Origin: UBA2329 sp964577215
GTDB lineage: Bacteria > Bacteroidota > Bacteroidia > Chitinophagales > Saprospiraceae
DNA: 16,008 bases
Direction of reading: 5' to 3'
Assembly (NCBI GenBank): GCA_964577215.1
Contig: CAZNYK010000097.1
Span: 1-16,008 of the forward strand
Shown here in pieces: positions 14,867 through 16,008 of the stretch (positions within the stretch are counted from its first letter, which is position 1; each line of letters opens with the position of its first letter). The notes under the pieces are model-generated. The model searched no databases and was not told the origin of the DNA. It saw nothing but the letters and a program-made list of their open reading frames with translations. Position numbers and translations under genes: made by a program.

Positions 14867-14991
14867 GCGCAGCGGACGCAACTTGCAACTGCCCCGGTCC
14901 TTATCAGATCTGATGATACCCAGGCGCTGCAAATAAGCATAACAGCTGCGAGGAGTACAGCGCTAAAGCTGATTGGATACATCGTCTTCAT
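14860..14991 (-). CDS. Possible 43-aa exported or membrane peptide
   Basis: From ATG at 14991 the frame reads MKTMYPISFSAVLLAAVMLI then CSAWVSS, which looks like a signal peptide or single membrane helix. A short tail (DLIRTGAVASCVRCAA) ends at TGA 14862-14860. The start context (CAAACATGAAGAC) resembles those of the neighbouring minus-strand genes (ATCAACATGAA). The tail has two Cys. It may be a real small protein, a remnant of a longer secreted protein whose body was lost to repeat insertion, or chance. It lies 90 bp downstream of the membrane-protein gene and is followed by a candidate terminator. No family is recognised. Confidence 0.35.
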   Translation of the reverse strand: MKTMYPISFSAVLLAAVMLICSAWVSSDLIRTGAVASCVRCAA

Positions 14992-15081
14992 GTTTGAACG
15001 TATTATATAGTTATTGACTTTTTTGAAGCAATGGATGGGTCGGGCTCTGATAATATTCTCCGGCTGTTTGCATTTGGCTTT

Positions 15082-15465
15082 TCAGGTGATTGCCGCCACC
15101 TTTTTCCGCTCCTTAAGCCATAAGTATCCACAAACGGCAGCGAATACAAACTGCGCAGCAATGCCGATGACGGGCACGTTGACGCCATCCATAAGCAGGT
15201 GTTTGAGCGAGCCGATCCCCATTATCAGGAATCCCAGGGCAAAAGCCCAGGCGACATTCGAATGATTCCGGGTGGCGAACAAGGCCAGAACAACGATGAG
15301 GTTGATCGCGGCAACCAGTTGGTTGGCAATAGATACCGCGAATACGCCTTTTTCATCCAGCCCCCCGAAGGAGTCATTGGCAATTCGATCGCCCATGGTG
15401 TAGGCGGAGATAGACCAGATCAAGCCGATAGCGGCTAGCACCGTGAAAATATTTTTCTGATTCAT
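15082..15465 (-). CDS. Four-helix membrane protein of unknown function
   Basis: This 127-aa protein has four predicted membrane helices at about residues 6-23, 42-64, 70-92 and 97-117, a Lys/Arg-rich cytoplasmic end (LKERKKVAAIT) and a short polar loop after helix 1 (MGDRIANDSFGGLDEKG). The overall shape resembles small inner-membrane proteins of the DoxX-like size class, but I see no diagnostic motif and do not assign a family. The ATG at 15465 is preferred because MNQKNIF leads straight into helix 1; an upstream in-frame start at 15534 would add 23 residues encoded by sequence that forms inverted repeats. The initiation context ATCAACATGAA is identical to that of the lipocalin-like gene upstream, and the two may be co-transcribed across a 97-bp spacer. 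Confidence 0.75.
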   Translation of the reverse strand: MNQKNIFTVLAAIGLIWSISAYTMGDRIANDSFGGLDEKGVFAVSIANQLVAAINLIVVLALFATRNHSNVAWAFALGFLIMGIGSLKHLLMDGVNVPVIGIAAQFVFAAVCGYLWLKERKKVAAIT

Positions 15466-15483
15466 GTTGATTGTGTTTGCGTG

Positions 15484-15551
15484 ATGGGTTAAAAGTTGGT
15501 GCAGTAACCCATTGACGAATTGTAAAGCATTCATCGACGGATAACTGCACC
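15484..15551. repeat. Overlapping inverted repeats between the membrane-protein and lipocalin-like genes
   Basis: ATGGGTTA (15484-15491) and TAACCCAT (15505-15512) form one perfect 8-bp inverted repeat with a 13-nt loop. GGTGCAGT (15498-15505) and ACTGCACC (15544-15551) form a second perfect 8-bp repeat, with imperfect GACGAAT/ATTCATC pairing inside it. The two stems share base 15505 and the second starts inside the loop of the first, so they compete. No T-tract follows on the minus strand. Confidence 0.5.
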
Positions 15552-15562
15552 ATTTGATCTGT

Positions 15563-15943
15563 TTACTGCTTCCGCGTTATGGTCCAGGGGCGGTCTCTGC
15601 GTCGAATTTCGCAGGCATCCTCGATCAGGGTGATGGTAACCGTGTCTCCTTCGAGTTTGAAGCTGTAAACACCATCTTTCCCATGACAAGGGCTCTCTTT
15701 GGGCGTGTCGCTGATGGTGATCTTCGAGCCATCGATCGTGTAGGTGCCGAGTACGTCTGCCTTGCCATCGCTGGCAAAGTCAACGGTAAAGGTGCCGTCT
15801 TCATGCATGGTCATGGTATTGGTCACCTCCGTGCCGTCCGGGGTCGTGTCTTGATAGGTCCACGATCCAACCATAGATTGAGCCGATAGGGCGAATGGAG
15901 TCGTGAACAAAAGCAGAATGAACAGGAAATGGTGCGTTTTCAT
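15563..15943 (-). CDS. Secreted lipocalin-like domain protein
   Basis: This 126-aa protein begins with a signal peptide (MKTHHFLFILLLFTTPFALSAQ, cleavage near Ala-Gln). The mature part begins MVGSWTYQD, the G-x-W start typical of small lipocalin-like proteins. Antiparallel beta strands follow: TNTMTMHEDGTFTVDF, ADVLGTYTIDGSKITIS, YSFKLEGDTVTITL. Two Cys residues (Cys86, Cys111) could form a disulfide in the periplasm. Proteins of this kind are common in Bacteroidota; ligands are mostly unknown. The alternating pattern of 'HEDGTF' and 'GTYTIDG' suggests a single compact barrel domain with nothing else attached. The start at 15943 is fixed by the signal peptide. The 65 bp upstream to the window edge show no TAnnTTTG promoter, so the promoter may lie outside. 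Confidence 0.78.
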   Translation of the reverse strand: MKTHHFLFILLLFTTPFALSAQSMVGSWTYQDTTPDGTEVTNTMTMHEDGTFTVDFASDGKADVLGTYTIDGSKITISDTPKESPCHGKDGVYSFKLEGDTVTITLIEDACEIRRRDRPWTITRKQ

Positions 15944-16008
15944 GTTGATGAATTTAATGGTAAAAAAATGATGATGATTGCTGATATTCAGGAATGCTGT
16001 ACGGTCAT

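Larger units (their letters stand above)
14643..15081. other. Repeat-rich spacer between the trp operon and the membrane-protein gene
   Basis: This 439-bp stretch holds no gene of normal length. From the trp side it contains the trp promoter, the TTGCAC motifs, a 7-bp tandem repeat, a candidate terminator, a possible 43-aa peptide gene (14860-14991), a perfect 12-bp palindrome ATCAGATCTGAT (14903-14914) and an AT-rich tract (about 15000-15025). Nothing resembling a tRNA or a known structured RNA was seen. Confidence 0.6.

Noticed and set aside
14643..15081. Possible tRNA or other structured RNA gene in the spacer
   Set aside because: No cloverleaf arms, T-loop GTTCRA or CCA-type end could be recognised on either strand.
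15484..15512. Inverted repeat as a possible integron attC site
   Set aside because: The arms do not show the GTTRRRY and RYYYAAC core pair in the right order, and no integrase or gene cassettes are present.

Overview
The window looks like a scaffold from a fairly GC-rich Bacteroidota member, probably of the Saprospiria/Lewinella type. Three things point there: Bacteroidota-style -33/-7 promoter elements (TTG ... TAnnTTTG) with no clear Shine-Dalgarno sequences, short signal peptides ending in Ala-Gln, and the gene content (M1 peptidase with a beta-strand-rich tail, secreted lipocalin-like protein, small outer-membrane barrel). Genus-level placement is a guess.

Left part (1-4888). A transglutaminase-fold protein cut by the window edge is followed by a 228-bp spacer with palindromes. 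Then come a PhzF-family isomerase (+), convergent with a thioredoxin-TPR protein (-); the two share the bases TTAA, so both stop codons overlap. A small outer-membrane barrel protein (+) is convergent with an HtrA/DegP-type periplasmic protease (-), and their stop codons abut as TGA|TCA.

Middle (5090-11583, all +). This holds a class II (adenosylcobalamin-dependent) ribonucleotide reductase, a single-domain voltage-gated cation channel of the bacterial NaChBac type with an unusual Glu-Gly-Trp filter, and a 1012-residue M1 metallopeptidase with a long beta-rich C-terminal half. A 100-N assembly gap (11599-11698) follows only 15 bases later.

Right part (minus strand). The start of a tryptophan operon, trpE-trpG-trpD, reads leftward, and trpD is cut by the gap. 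Upstream of trpE is a complete leader-peptide attenuator: a TAnnTTTG promoter, a 21-codon ORF with three consecutive Trp codons, a stem that contains those codons, a competing antiterminator and a perfect 10-bp terminator stem with a T5 tract. This is the most notable regulatory system in the window. Beyond it lies a repeat-rich spacer with a possible 43-aa exported peptide, then a four-helix membrane protein and a secreted lipocalin-like protein, separated by a structured intergenic stretch.

No tRNA, rRNA, CRISPR array or insertion sequence was seen.
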